Source: Neelides folsomi (taxonomy: Eukaryota > Arthropoda > Collembola > Neelipleona > Neelidae). Taken from it: 64,000 bases of DNA. How positions within the stretch are numbered: the first letter of the stretch is position 1; each line of letters opens with the position of its first letter. The notes beneath the pieces were generated by a model. That model made no database searches. It was not told the origin of the DNA and was given only the letters and a program-made list of their open reading frames with translations. Made by a program: the position numbers and the translations under genes. Positions 1 to 10,411 of this stretch are shown one piece after another. The stretch is taken from contig JAQGBZ010000149.1 of the NCBI GenBank assembly GCA_034687125.1, positions 81,860 to 145,859 of the forward strand. The letters run 5' to 3'.

Positions 1-95
1 AAATATGAAACAATGTTTAAACCATTTTTTGTTATTTAATTCCATTATGTAATTAAGTGTATTAATCAATTTTTAAAAATATTATGTTAATTTAC

Positions 96-3000
96 CTCAG
101 TTCCATGAATGAGTTCAAATTTGTAAAAGTATGCCCAAGCATCTCCAAGATCTGGGTCAATTTTAACGACTCTGTGGAGCCATTCTCGACATTTTTCCGT
201 TTTCCTCTCACACCAGAGAAGTTTCGCTGTAGCGAGAATGATAAGCGGATCGTGTTCTGCTTTTTGTAGTGCAAGGATTCCTTTAGCCTTCCTTTGGGCC
301 CTTGATTCCATAAATATTGCTTCGGCCCAAAGTAATCCACTTTTAGGGCATTCTTGTAGAGCTGTAAAACGATATAACTTGAATGAAATGATAGAATACA
401 AAAAATTTAATAGCTCTATAGTTTAAATTATGTTGGTATGTACAAGTATTTAATTTGAGTGTACCATATGTATTATTGGTAAATTGAGAAATTTTGTTTT
501 ACCTTTGGCCATAAGCGATTCAGATATTTCTTTATTGCCAGCTCTTGATTCAATTCGAATCATCTCCATCCATAAAATTTCATTTTTAGGGTTTCTAAAC
601 AATTAATGTTTGAATATATTAAAAATTCATACAAATGATATTCTTAAATAAATAAGGTAATAATTTGTAAAAAGTCACCTGAGCTTTGCCTTATCCAAGA
701 CAGATCTAGCTTTAATAAGTTGCCCTCTTCTCTCCTCAATTTGAGCCAGGAGAATCCAAAGAGGGATCGAGTCTGGGCATTTTTTCGTTCCTTCAACATA
801 AACTTCCCTTGCTTGATCAAGCCTTCCTTCTTGGTCAAATATTTGTCCTTTCATCAACCAAAGCTTAGGAGAATTTGGATAAGCTTGGAGACCTTCTTCA
901 ATTAAAGTCGTCGCAGCATGGAGTTCATCCAACGCCCATTCAAGTTTCACGCTTTTTATCATTACCCTGATTAACACATTAAATTAATTTTAAATTAAAT
1001 TGATAAAGATTTATATTTTATAGTTGTTTAAAGATATGCCTCCCATAATAAAATTGCAATATAATATTATTAAATATATTTCGATAGCTATCTGTAATTA
1101 AGAAATGTTGTAAAACCTTTGTGTTGGAGCAGAAGCTCTTGCACGTGCAAGAAGTTTTCTTGCTCTTTCATATTCATTGTTCTCAGATTCAAGCTTCACA
1201 GCAGCTAACCAAATGTCTTCAGAGTTTGGATTCGCTTTGAATGCCAATGACAAAATGCTCCGAGCAGATTGAACATCATCCTAAACATAATTAAGTTTTA
1301 TGTTAAAAAATAACGAGAGCTCATTATTAAAATTACTGCTTATTTACTAAATTCGTTTAAATTACCGCAAGCCATTTAGACTTTGCCCCCATAAGCCAAA
1401 GAACTTCAGCTTTCGGGCAATGGTTCACGGCTTGTTTAAGAATTTCTTCAAGGCTTTCTCTATCTCCATGTGCTTTTTCGAAATACGCAGCTTGTTTCCA
1501 AATGCTCTTCTTCGTCGGGAAGATTTTGAGAGCATGGGCATAAATAGCTCTGGCACACTCGATCGCTCCCTGTAGAATATTAAAGTTTTAAAATTAACCT
1601 TACCATTAAAATTAAAGCATAAGATGAACTGAATTGATATTTCATTTAACATAAAAACATAATATTTTGTTAATTACCTTTTGAGCGCAATTCTCAGCGT
1701 CTTCCATCCAAGTCTCTTTCCTTTCTTCATCTTCAAGACCATGGCCAATAATGGCTTTAACGATTGCTCTGCATGTGAGAAATGCTTTTGCTGTATCGCA
1801 TTCAATTGCATTGTCCAACCATTGATCTCTTGTCAGTTCAACTCCGTTGGCTGTAAGGGAGCTGATGGCTCTTTCAATGATTTTCTCAACCATTTGTTCA
1901 TTGCCATGAGCTTCTTCGAGTTTAGCTGCAGTAATCCAAATAAGTCTATCTGTTGGAATATTTTGACGAGCTTTGTTCAATACTTTTCGAGCATTTTCAT
2001 AAGTCTCGAGTCTAAAAGTTTGTAAGAAATAAAAAGATTTATAAGAAATTATAGTTTTTGAATCCTTTTTGATTATTTATATTGTTTGAATAGTTTTATT
2101 ATAAAACCAGTAAATGTAATTTGTATTTAAATCACCTGGCAAGCGCTAGCCATAAGTCCACACTTGCAGGACAACATTCGACTGCTCTTCCCAATAAAAT
2201 CCTTGCATCCTCGGGGTCCTCCAATTCAACCGCAGCCTTCCAAAGACGCACACTGTTGGGAATATGCTCAAGGGCTTTTCGGTAAACTTTCTTCTTGGCT
2301 TTAACTTCCATCTCCAAATCGGCTGCTTTGGCCCAAACTCTAACAGAAGTAGGAACATGTCGCACAGCTTGGGCAATAATTCCTTTGGCCAAATCGGGAG
2401 GTTGAAGGCGAGCGGCTTCAAGCCACAAATCTTCCGAGTTTCCGTTAACCTCACAACCTTTCATTATGAGGTTTCGAGCAGATTGAACTTTTCCTGTAAC
2501 TTCTTCAAGACGAGCAGAAGCAATCCAAGCTGGAGGATGATTTGGATTTGTTTCTCGCACAGATTTCAAAAGAAGTCGAGCTTTTTTAATATCACTGTAA
2601 TGAATGAAATCAATTAGTAAAAAGAATAAAATTATTGTTAGAAAATTGAAATTTTCATATTCTGCTATTGTGTTAATAACAGTCCACTTACTTTATGTCA
2701 CCACCGTATGTTGGAATCATAGACTGAAGATCTGTGAGATAACCTTTAGGATCCACAACTGTTTGACCAGAAACTGAATCTGAAACTTGATTCAACTTTA
2801 CATTCATAAGCGTATTTCTAGCTTGTCCAATTTTTCGTAAATCCAAATCTCCCGATGGAGTTGTTAAACCTGAAAATTATCAATTTAAGAAAGATATAAT
2901 ATATCATTAATGATCTTTATAAATGATCTTTATAATGGGTAGTGGAATTATAATCTTGAATGATGTTTAGTTTCTTACCCGGTGTCATTAACCCAGTATT

Positions 3001-4061
3001 AGGGAAAGCAGATGCAATTCCAGATTTGGGATCAATTTGAGTAACAGATTCACCTCCCAAATTTCGAGCGATGACTGAATCGGGTAAAGGAGTGAATCTA
3101 AAAGAGTTTCGATTATTATTAAACTATTTTTGATAAATCCTTTGATAATGAAATTGACTACTAGTAATAAGTTCATAACATACTTTTCCGCACGAGGATT
3201 TCTCTGCTTTTTATTTCTGGAATCTCCTACTTCGGGAATATTATTCCATTCATCTTCTGATACACCAGAAAGAGCTCGCCGAAGATCACTGAATTGTTGT
3301 TGAATTTTGGGCCTTTCTTGTCTGTATCTCTCAAGAACGGCTAAAAAGAATCATATCAAAAATTTTATTATGGCATGTGGATTATAATATTTAGTATTAC
3401 AATTTGTAATACCAACCTTTAAGTTTTTTCTCTCGATAATCTTTCCTTTTTTCATCCATTCGTGCATCAATGGATTCGTAAATTTGATCAGCTTCTTCAT
3501 CATCTTTGTCATATGGCCCAGTGTTGAACAAAGATCCACCATAACCAGAAAACTAGATAAAAAACGAAACCAAATTAAAAACACTGGAAATGCTCAAAAT
3601 AATCTGATATTGAAATTAACAAATACCTCATCGTAATTGGAGTCATTCAGATCCTCATCCTCCTCGGGTGGTTCTTCTTCTTTCCCATCTTTCTTTCGCT
3701 TATTTGGAGGAGCATGTCGATCGTCTGACACATCGTTAGCATCTCTTGCTGGACCAATATCCGAACGAGTTGTAAAACCGGTCGCACTATAATGGGATAA
3801 TATCGTACAATATTGTATTATTTCATATATTCCTTTAAACTATAAATAATCAATCAATCAAAAATCATAATGCATCAATAAATAAAAATCAACAATAAAA
3901 ATATTAAATTAGTTCATTAAAATTGGTTTAACGCCGAATACAAAATGTAAATAAAATTACCCTCTTCCAACTCCAGCAACATAACCCTGAGGAGCAGACG
4001 CCCCTATGAAATGCTTCTTCGGCTTTGATACAGGAGCAATTGGAATAGCAGGGACCGACAT
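96..4061 (-). CDS. PRPF6: PRPF6 (PRP6-like U5 snRNP protein), 3' end beyond window
   Basis: Pre-mRNA-processing factor 6, the nuclear tri-snRNP assembly protein that bridges U5 with U4/U6. I assembled 13 exons, all with GT-AG borders and matching phases: 3961-4061, 3627-3786, 3417-3552, 3184-3340, 2979-3097, 2692-2869, 2136-2594, 1678-2011, 1366-1569, 1117-1280, 679-966, 503-594 and 96-361. This gives about 886 residues; the human protein has about 940, so roughly the last 50 residues lie left of position 1. The N-terminal part is a PRP1_N domain (about residues 10-160), including the stretch [20 protein letters not shown]. After the [19 protein letters not shown] segment come tandem HAT repeats (from about residue 250 to the edge) with recurring W..AA..E and A R..L.RA patterns. 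The start is the first in-frame ATG, at 4061. The 5' end faces RIOX1 across 691 bp. Confidence 0.96.
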
Positions 4062-4752
4062 TTTAACGTTCAATTAGTTAAAGTTAATTTTTAAAAGATT
4101 TTAAACAAAGTTCAGCTGACAAATTCGATATAGGGAGATATGAGAGAAAATTTCTTTTTCAATTTCTCTGAGAAATTGAAGAACCGCTTCATTCAAAGTA
4201 TCGTCGAAGCTCCGCTCATCTCAATTGGCTCATTCCGTCTCGTCCGCTTGTGTGCTTGCATGCTTTCTGCTTTTAATACAAACTCCGGCACTCCATTGAT
4301 TTGAATGGGAATTCTTCGAGCATCGCGTTAGCTCGATTATTTCGGACCAGAAAAGGGTGAAAAGAAGATTAATTCTAATTTCCTTATAAGAACCATTTAT
4401 CAATTGACAAGATTTTTCATCTTTTATAAAGGTAGATTAAAGTAAATGCTATAGACTATGTTATTGGCACTCAATATTTCAACTTTGAAAATTTAGCAAA
4501 ATATAAATGTCTGGAAAATGAAATATCTGTCGATTTTGTTAACTTACCTTCTTGACATTGACAAATCATTTGTATTGTTGTACGACAATTATAAAAATGA
4601 TAAAAATATTTATTATATATAGTGTATTACAATTTTGATTTCATATTAAAGCTATACATATAAAACATTCATGAATTTTTATTTATATTTACATATTGTC
4701 TGATATTACAGGTGTATTTAGTCACGGGGTTAGCGACTCTTGACATTTGAAT
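4062..4752. promoter_or_regulatory. Shared divergent promoter region of PRPF6 and RIOX1
   Basis: This 691-bp gap separates the start codons of two divergently transcribed housekeeping genes, so both promoters and 5' UTRs must lie in it unless remote 5' exons exist. The PRPF6-proximal third (about 4140-4330) is clearly less AT-rich than the rest and carries an inverted CCAAT-type motif (ATTGG near 4222). No TATA box is convincing. The assignment as a bidirectional promoter is inferred from gene orientation. Confidence 0.5.
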
Positions 4753-7685
4753 ATGAAGGGAAAGGTAGATAATATGGACAAGGATATGTCGAACGTTTCG
4801 GCTTATGCTGTCTATAAAAATTTGGTAAGTTTTCTTCATATTTACGATTTCTAAAAGAATTCTTTTGATTAAGTACCTTTACATTATGCTTATAAATGAT
4901 TAATCCATTTTAACAAAATAGTTCAATTACACATAAATGATTAGATCTTCGTATTTCATTATTATTGACATGTTTAAATAGGTTCCTGGAGTTAAATCTT
5001 ATCAAACATCATTATCTTCAATAATTAAAAAGAAGAATAAGAAAAAGAAGCCTTTGACTGTTTCAGCTCCACTCTCATCTGCTATAAAAAAGACTCTTAA
5101 TAACTTCCAAAAGAAAGACATGACTAACAATAAGAGCAATCAAAATCACACGGTGACTTCAATTGCAACCAACGGAAAAAATCAACACAAATTCTCGAAT
5201 CCTCCACATGGTTCCAATAAGGGGGAATCATCTAAGCCATCAAATGAAAAGGTTGTACCTGACCAATCCCCGAATTCCAATAAGAATAAAAAAAGAAACA
5301 GGAAGCGAAAAGATGGAAATTCAGCCGAAGTTAATCACGAATTGACCGAGCCACAGAAGAAGGTCCAACCCGTCCAACCGGTTAAAATAACTCAAATTCC
5401 CAAGCCAGTAGAAAAGAAAGAGGAATTGAGAACTCGAACTGAAGAAGTTAACAAGAAGAGAATCCAACTTCAAAAACCTCGAAATGAACCAAAGGAACTG
5501 ACGAAGCAGCCCTACCATCCACAGCCAATTTTATTTGCAAAAAAGAACAAAGCACCGGAAAGAAATATTCTGAAAGGAATTAAAATCATAGATCAAGAAT
5601 CTATTTCTAATCTTATGAGCCCCAGATCTTTTATTATTGACAGCACAGCTCATGGTGAATCTCTTTTCAAATGGCTCATCTCTCCAATTTCCCTCACCAA
5701 ATTCTTCAATGATTATTGGGAAAAGAAGCCCTTGCTTATCAAAAGAGACAGAGAGCCCGATTGCTACAAATGGATAGTTACTACTGAAAGCTTTGATGGA
5801 CTTTTGAGAAAAAATCTGGTCAAGTTTGGAAAGAACATTGACGTAACTTCTTACACTGACGGAATGAGGGAAACTTTAAATCCTGTTGGAAGAGCGATGC
5901 CTGCAACTTTGTGGGACTTTTATTCAAATGGATGCAGCATTCGAATGTTGAACCCTCAGACTTATATTGATGGACTTTACAAGCTTAATGCATCACTTCA
6001 GGTTTAAATTAAAAAAATATTATTTCATGTTTGTAAAGTTTTATTTAGCAGTCTTATTTACCAATTGAATCATTTATAATAATGTTTAAAAATCTCAATT
6101 TTATCAAATAAATATAAAATGTTTTATTTTATATACAGGAATATTTGGGAACATTTGTTGGAGCCAATTTGTACCTGACACCTCCCAACTCTCAGGGATT
6201 TGCGCCGCACTATGATGATATTGAGGCTTTCATTTTGCAAGTTGAGGGTAAGAAGCGTTGGAGACTTTACGCTCCTCGAACTCCCAATGAAAAACTTCCG
6301 ACGAAGTCAAGTAAAAACTTTAACGAGGAAACTGACAATTTGGGGAAACCAATTCTTGATGTCATTCTTGAAGAAGGGGATTTACTTTATTTCCCTCGAG
6401 GAACGATTCATCAAGCTAATGCTTTAGATGTTCATTCAATGCATCTCACAGTCTCATGCTATCAGCAAAACACTTATGGAGATCTTCTCAAAGAAGTAAA
6501 TAATATTTAATTATTATTATTTAACGTTAAGTATTATTCGATAAAACACAAGTTTACAAAATAAATTAATAAAATAAATATAATTTTATTCTTTCAGTAT
6601 CTTCCAATTGCTATTGAGAAAGCGATTGAAGAAAATGTTGAATTTCGTAAAGGCCTTCCAAAAGATTATTTGTCTTATATGGGAGTAGCTCAAAGGCGAA
6701 ATAAGAATCGAGATGTTCAGGAAAAACGAAGCGAATTTGAGGGAAACATGAAGAAAATGATTTCAAAACTCTCCACGGACTACTTTGATCACGCTGCTGA
6801 TAAATTAGGAAAGAAATTCATTCATGATTCATTACCTCCTGCTTTAAGGCGTGAGGAAAAGAGCGTAACTTCTTCAGGAGATGGAGAATTTATGAGCGAA
6901 GGACGCGTTTACAATCGTTGTGAATTTGATCCCGACATTGAAGTCAAGCTCTTGCGCCGCCATTGTGTTCGTCTCATTTTTGAAGAAGATTCATGTCGAC
7001 TTTATTTCAATTTGGAGAATACCCTCGAGTATCATGAAGAAGATCCACAATTTGTTGAAATTCCTTTCGAATGTGGTCCAGCGATTGAACATATTATTCA
7101 AATGTATCCAGAATATGTCAAAGTATCTGACTTTCCAATCGGTGACGAACTTGCCAAAGTAAGCCTACCTAATATATTTTACAGATATCGTAATAATAAT
7201 TTTTGAATTTATTAAATTGATTGCATTGATTTTAGGTTCAATTGGCAGCTGATTTGTGGGAAAGAGGTGATTTTTCATGACTTTACTTATTTATTAATAC
7301 TACTCATCTCATTGTTTATCTTTTTATTATTTTAATATTGGAATTTCGTTGATTAGGAATTTTAACGACGAAGAGACAATTAGTTCCCGTTCGTTATGAC
7401 GAAGACGACATTGCTTCGATGGAAAGCGATAGCCCTGAAGAAATTGACATCTCCCAAGATGATGGACAAATGAGTTTTGATGATGAGGAAGATGATGACG
7501 ACGATGATGAGGAAGACGACGACGATGAAGACGAGGACAGTTACGATGAAGATAGTGACAATGACGATGGGGGCAATTACCAAGGTTCTACTGACGAATG
7601 CGAAGATGATCCTCGAACCAGTAATTTCGAGATCATTGATATGGGTTCTGATGACGATGACGATGACGATGACAATTCAGATTAA
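4753..7685 (+). CDS. RIOX1: RIOX1/NO66 JmjC ribosomal oxygenase
   Basis: Fe(II)/2-oxoglutarate-dependent oxygenase of the NO66/MINA family. Family members hydroxylate a histidine of ribosomal protein RPL8 in the nucleolus, and histone H3 demethylation has been reported. Exons: 4753-4824, 4982-6001, 6139-6495, 6598-7158, 7236-7266 (31 bp) and 7357-7685, all in phase, giving 789 residues. The N-terminal ~180 residues are Lys-rich and low complexity, as in relatives. The JmjC fold spans about residues 210-480. The iron site is visible as H388-Y-D390 (in GFAPHYDD) and the distal H455 (in FPRGTIHQ). A conserved winged-helix region follows and ends near [14 protein letters not shown]. After that comes an unusual tail of about 90 residues dominated by Asp and Glu. 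The start is the first in-frame ATG. The gene ends tail-to-tail with archease, 239 bp away. Confidence 0.95.
7470..7680 (+). repeat. GAT/GAC/GAG triplet-rich stretch coding the RIOX1 acidic tail
   Basis: A low-complexity run of GAT, GAC, GAA and GAG codons in the last RIOX1 exon. It encodes an almost uninterrupted Asp/Glu block (about residues 723-753) and a second short Asp run before the stop. The mirror strand shows a spurious Ile/Val-rich open frame for the same reason. Triplet repeats of this kind can vary in length. Confidence 0.8.
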
Positions 7686-7823
7686 CGGATAGCATTACAT
7701 TAATGTTACAAATATTATTTTGAAAGTTCGTATAAATACATTTACTTACTTTTTTATCAAGTGTCATTTTATAAAAAAAATTCTTGATTTTTATTCATTA
7801 AATATGTTTCAGTTCAGTTCAAC

Positions 7824-7829
7824 AATAAA
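7824..7829 (+). terminator. Candidate RIOX1 poly(A) signal AATAAA
   Basis: An AATAAA hexamer 139 bp after the RIOX1 stop codon and before the end of the convergent archease gene. It is the first canonical hexamer downstream. In AT-rich DNA this motif also occurs by chance. Confidence 0.35.
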
Positions 7830-7889
7830 ATCTGTTATGCTATATAATATGTTATTTAATTAAATGACTTAATATTTTAATAATTTTCC

Positions 7890-7895
7890 TTTATT
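7890..7895 (-). terminator. Candidate archease poly(A) signal
   Basis: TTTATT on the plus strand reads AATAAA on the minus strand, about 30 bp past the archease stop at 7925. A second copy lies at 7790-7795. If used, the 3' UTRs of RIOX1 and archease would nearly meet or overlap. Confidence 0.35.
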
Positions 7896-7924
7896 ATATA
7901 AGATATATATTTAATAAATTGAAA

Positions 7925-9551
7925 TTAAATATCAATTATCACAAATACTTCTGCATAATCCTCATCTTTACTTTCGTGAAATTGCATATTGGAGTAAGTA
8001 ATTGCTTTAACTTCTGTTCCCTGTGGATGCTTAGTAAGGCTGAATGGTTCGCCATAACCAACTGCATTTATAGCGAAATTCTCTCGATCGAACGATGTAA
8101 TTTTGACTTTCTATAAATAAACAAATACAGGTGTGGATTAAACGAATTATGATTATTATATTAAATTAATTATTAACGATATACAGATTATACCAACTTC
8201 TCTTAATCATATGAGAAAAGAAAATTAGTTAGTAACTTTGGAAATTTCTCAAATAAACAAAAATATGAAATTCAAATCTCAACTTTTGAGAAAATGGCTG
8301 AAAGACCGAGAATCGGGTATTCAATAGAAGAGTTTCAATGGTATTAACTTACCACCAAGAGAGGACAAATATAAGACAGACCTGTAGGATAATTAACGAA
8401 AGAACCCCCAATTTACAGGCTTAAAAATATCGTCGATAGATTTGATCCTACTGGAACCGTGTGTGATAGAATAGTGACGAGAAAAAGAAGACGTGTTAAT
8501 AATAAAGATTCGGCAATTGTGATTCTTGCTCTTTTATCAATAAATCCTTACCGTGCAATTATGGAGCTTTCTCGAGAAACTGGAATTTCTTCAACGTCGG
8601 TTTGCAGAATTTTAAAGGAACGTGTCAGGATTTAAAATTTGCCAAATCAAGTGTACCGTTTGGAATTCAATTCAATTGAGGAATTACAACAGACGATCAT
8701 CGAAACGTACAGGAACATTCCAATCCCAACATTCGACCACATTAGAACAACGATTATTTCAGTGTTTGGCTCAAAATAGAGCTCAGTTTGAGCACTTACG
8801 ATAATTCACTTGTTTAAATTAAAAAATTTTTGTTTATTTGAGAAATTTCCAATGTTATTAACTCATTTTCATTTCTCCTATGATTAAGAGAAATTGGTAT
8901 GAGCTGTATACAAATTAAAATTCATGAATTTAAATTACGTAGAATATTTAGACTTACTCTTGATATTTGACAGGGATCTGCATTAAATGTAAAGAGGAAT
9001 TCATCAAGGAAGCCGTAGAGGAGGGAAAGCATGTCATGGCCATGAGCAACTATCTCGACGCTTGTCAGGTTGTCCACTGTCTCGATGTCGGTCATGTAGG
9101 CAAACATGGCCATAGCACATTGTTCGAAGGCTTCTTCCAAAGTATATCCCCAAGCATGTAATCTTTAAAAAACAATACATTTTATCAATTCAACATACCT
9201 ATTAAAAAATTAAAATTATCGTAGTATTGTAGATTTTAAAATCTTCATACGAATATAATCTATAGTTTTAAATCACTATAATATACTTCTCTTATAAATA
9301 AGTTTTGGAAAGAGTATTTGTAATTTTTATAAAATAAATGAAGTGATAATAATGATAAATCTTACTGAACATCCGCCGTGTGATCCAAATCTATTCAAAA
9401 GTCATAATTAGCACAAATCACAAGTAAAGTAAAAATCCTTCATTGATTCTCATTTTATAAATTTTATTTTAGGGTTCTTACATTCGTATTTCTTTTCCGG
9501 AAGCTCTTGTGATTGTAAACTTTCTTGAGGAGAAGATTCGATATGATCCAT
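7925..9551 (-). CDS. ZBTB8OS: Archease (RTCB tRNA-ligase cofactor)
   Basis: Archease activates the RTCB RNA ligase complex, which joins tRNA halves after intron removal and rejoins XBP1 mRNA in animals. Exons: 9482-9551, 9366-9390 (only 25 bp), 8958-9162 and 7925-8110. They are all in phase and give 161 residues, close to the human 167. Diagnostic blocks are YLDHTADVQ (residues 24-32, with Asp residues of the known metal site), the TLEEAFEQCAMAMFAYMTD helix, FLDEFLFTFNADP, VGYGEPFSLTKHPQGTEVKA and the C-terminal VFVIIDI with the conserved penultimate Asp. The ATG at 9551 is the only suitable start before a short disordered N-terminus. Intron 3 (8111-8957) is 847 bp because a transposon of about 730 bp lies inside it; without that the intron would be about 116 bp, like its neighbours. 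Confidence 0.95.
8180..8910. mobile_element. Mariner/Tc1-like DNA transposon, internally deleted
   Basis: The two ends form long terminal inverted repeats of about 85 bp. Positions 8180-8263 match the reverse complement of 8827-8910 with few mismatches; both ends begin TATACAG and both inner parts read GGAAATTTCTCAAATAAACA. The outer TA dinucleotides fit the TA target-site duplication of the Tc1/mariner superfamily. The interior keeps transposase head and tail fragments but not the catalytic core. It lies in archease intron 3, opposite in sense to that gene. I cannot name the family more closely. Confidence 0.85.
8294..8804 (+). pseudogene. Transposase remnant: DNA-binding head joined to C-terminal tail
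   Basis: The frame opens at ATG 8294 (MAERPRIGYSIEEF), a typical transposase start, and then breaks by stop and frameshift. From about 8424 to 8634 an open frame contains a clear helix-turn-helix, ELSRETGISSTSVCRILKE, like the paired-type binding domain of mariner-like transposases. Right after its stop, fragments such as VYRLEFNSIEELQQTI and, after a +/-1 shift, QNRAQFEHLR* resemble the last ~60 residues of these transposases. The DDE/D catalytic region between them is missing, so this copy cannot encode an active enzyme. Calls are by motif resemblance only. Confidence 0.75.
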
Positions 9552-9596
9552 TTGTGCACTAAAAGTACAAAAACACAAAGTTCTTCTTTCTAGTGT

Positions 9597-9754
9597 CTAT
9601 ACCTCATTCCCAGGGAACTTGCGCTTGAGTTATACATTGGCCCATCATGTGCATTAATAAAAATTCTCAGTTTAGTTGGTTACAAAATTTAAATAATGCA
9701 GATACAGGGGCCTTCCTATAACTCAAGCGCACGTTACTCGGGAATGAACTATAG
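9597..9754. mobile_element. Small inverted-repeat element (MITE-like)
   Basis: Positions 9597-9634 and 9717-9754 are inverted copies of about 38 bp with roughly five mismatches (shared core GCGCTTGAGTTATA next to CATTCCC), separated by 82 bp. The whole unit is about 158 bp and non-coding. Size and structure fit a miniature inverted-repeat transposable element just upstream of the archease start. A functional hairpin cannot be excluded. Confidence 0.55.
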
Positions 9755-10411
9755 TCTCCCAACATGTGCTCGTAGGTTTGATGCAATTTTTACATGTATT
9801 ACTTTTATATTTTATGTGCTCGGCCTTCATCGAGATTTGTCATGATTATTGACCAAACTCAAGCAAATCCATAATTAATTAATGACTTATGTATCGTAGG
9901 ATCAATGTAGCTTTTAAATGTGACCGCAACGTTACTTTTGCCATGATCAAAGAATATAATATTTATTTTATCCCATTTTATTAAAATATTAAAGGTACAT
10001 AATACAAGAATATTAGAGTGAGAATTTTTGGCCCATTGTAATTGTATATCTAGATTAAGTAATCGATAGATTGTTAAAGCTTTGATATTACCGATAAATC
10101 GGTACATTTATAAAATAGTGATTTTATTTTCTAATGCAGGAATATTGAATAGATCTATGTATTTGTATACAAAGTGCTCTATAATACTAAGATTTACAAT
10201 TTGCTGTTTTCGAAACTTGTTGATTGTTCTTTTTCATTTTTGAACATGAGAATTCTTTGATATTCTGAGATTTTTACCCTTATGAGAAATATTGGATTGG
10301 GACGTTGGGAGAATAAAAATAAACCATATTACATTATAACAATTAATTTATACTTTTACAAGACGAAATATATACGATACAAAATTCCGAAATTGCAAGT
10401 TTAAAACGAGG
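9755..10411. other. Intergenic region between archease and spartin
   Basis: AT-rich sequence of about 650 bp holding the archease upstream flank and the spartin 3' UTR and flank. The short open frames here have no recognisable features. I see no further gene. Confidence 0.6.

Noticed and set aside
5321-5518. Open frame antisense to RIOX1 exon 2
   Set aside because: It is the complement of the Lys-rich coding sequence; its Leu/Phe-rich content is a shadow of AAG/GAA codons.
7380-7583. Ile/Val-rich minus-strand frame resembling a membrane protein
   Set aside because: It is the reverse complement of the GAT/GAC/GAG codon run of the RIOX1 acidic tail.
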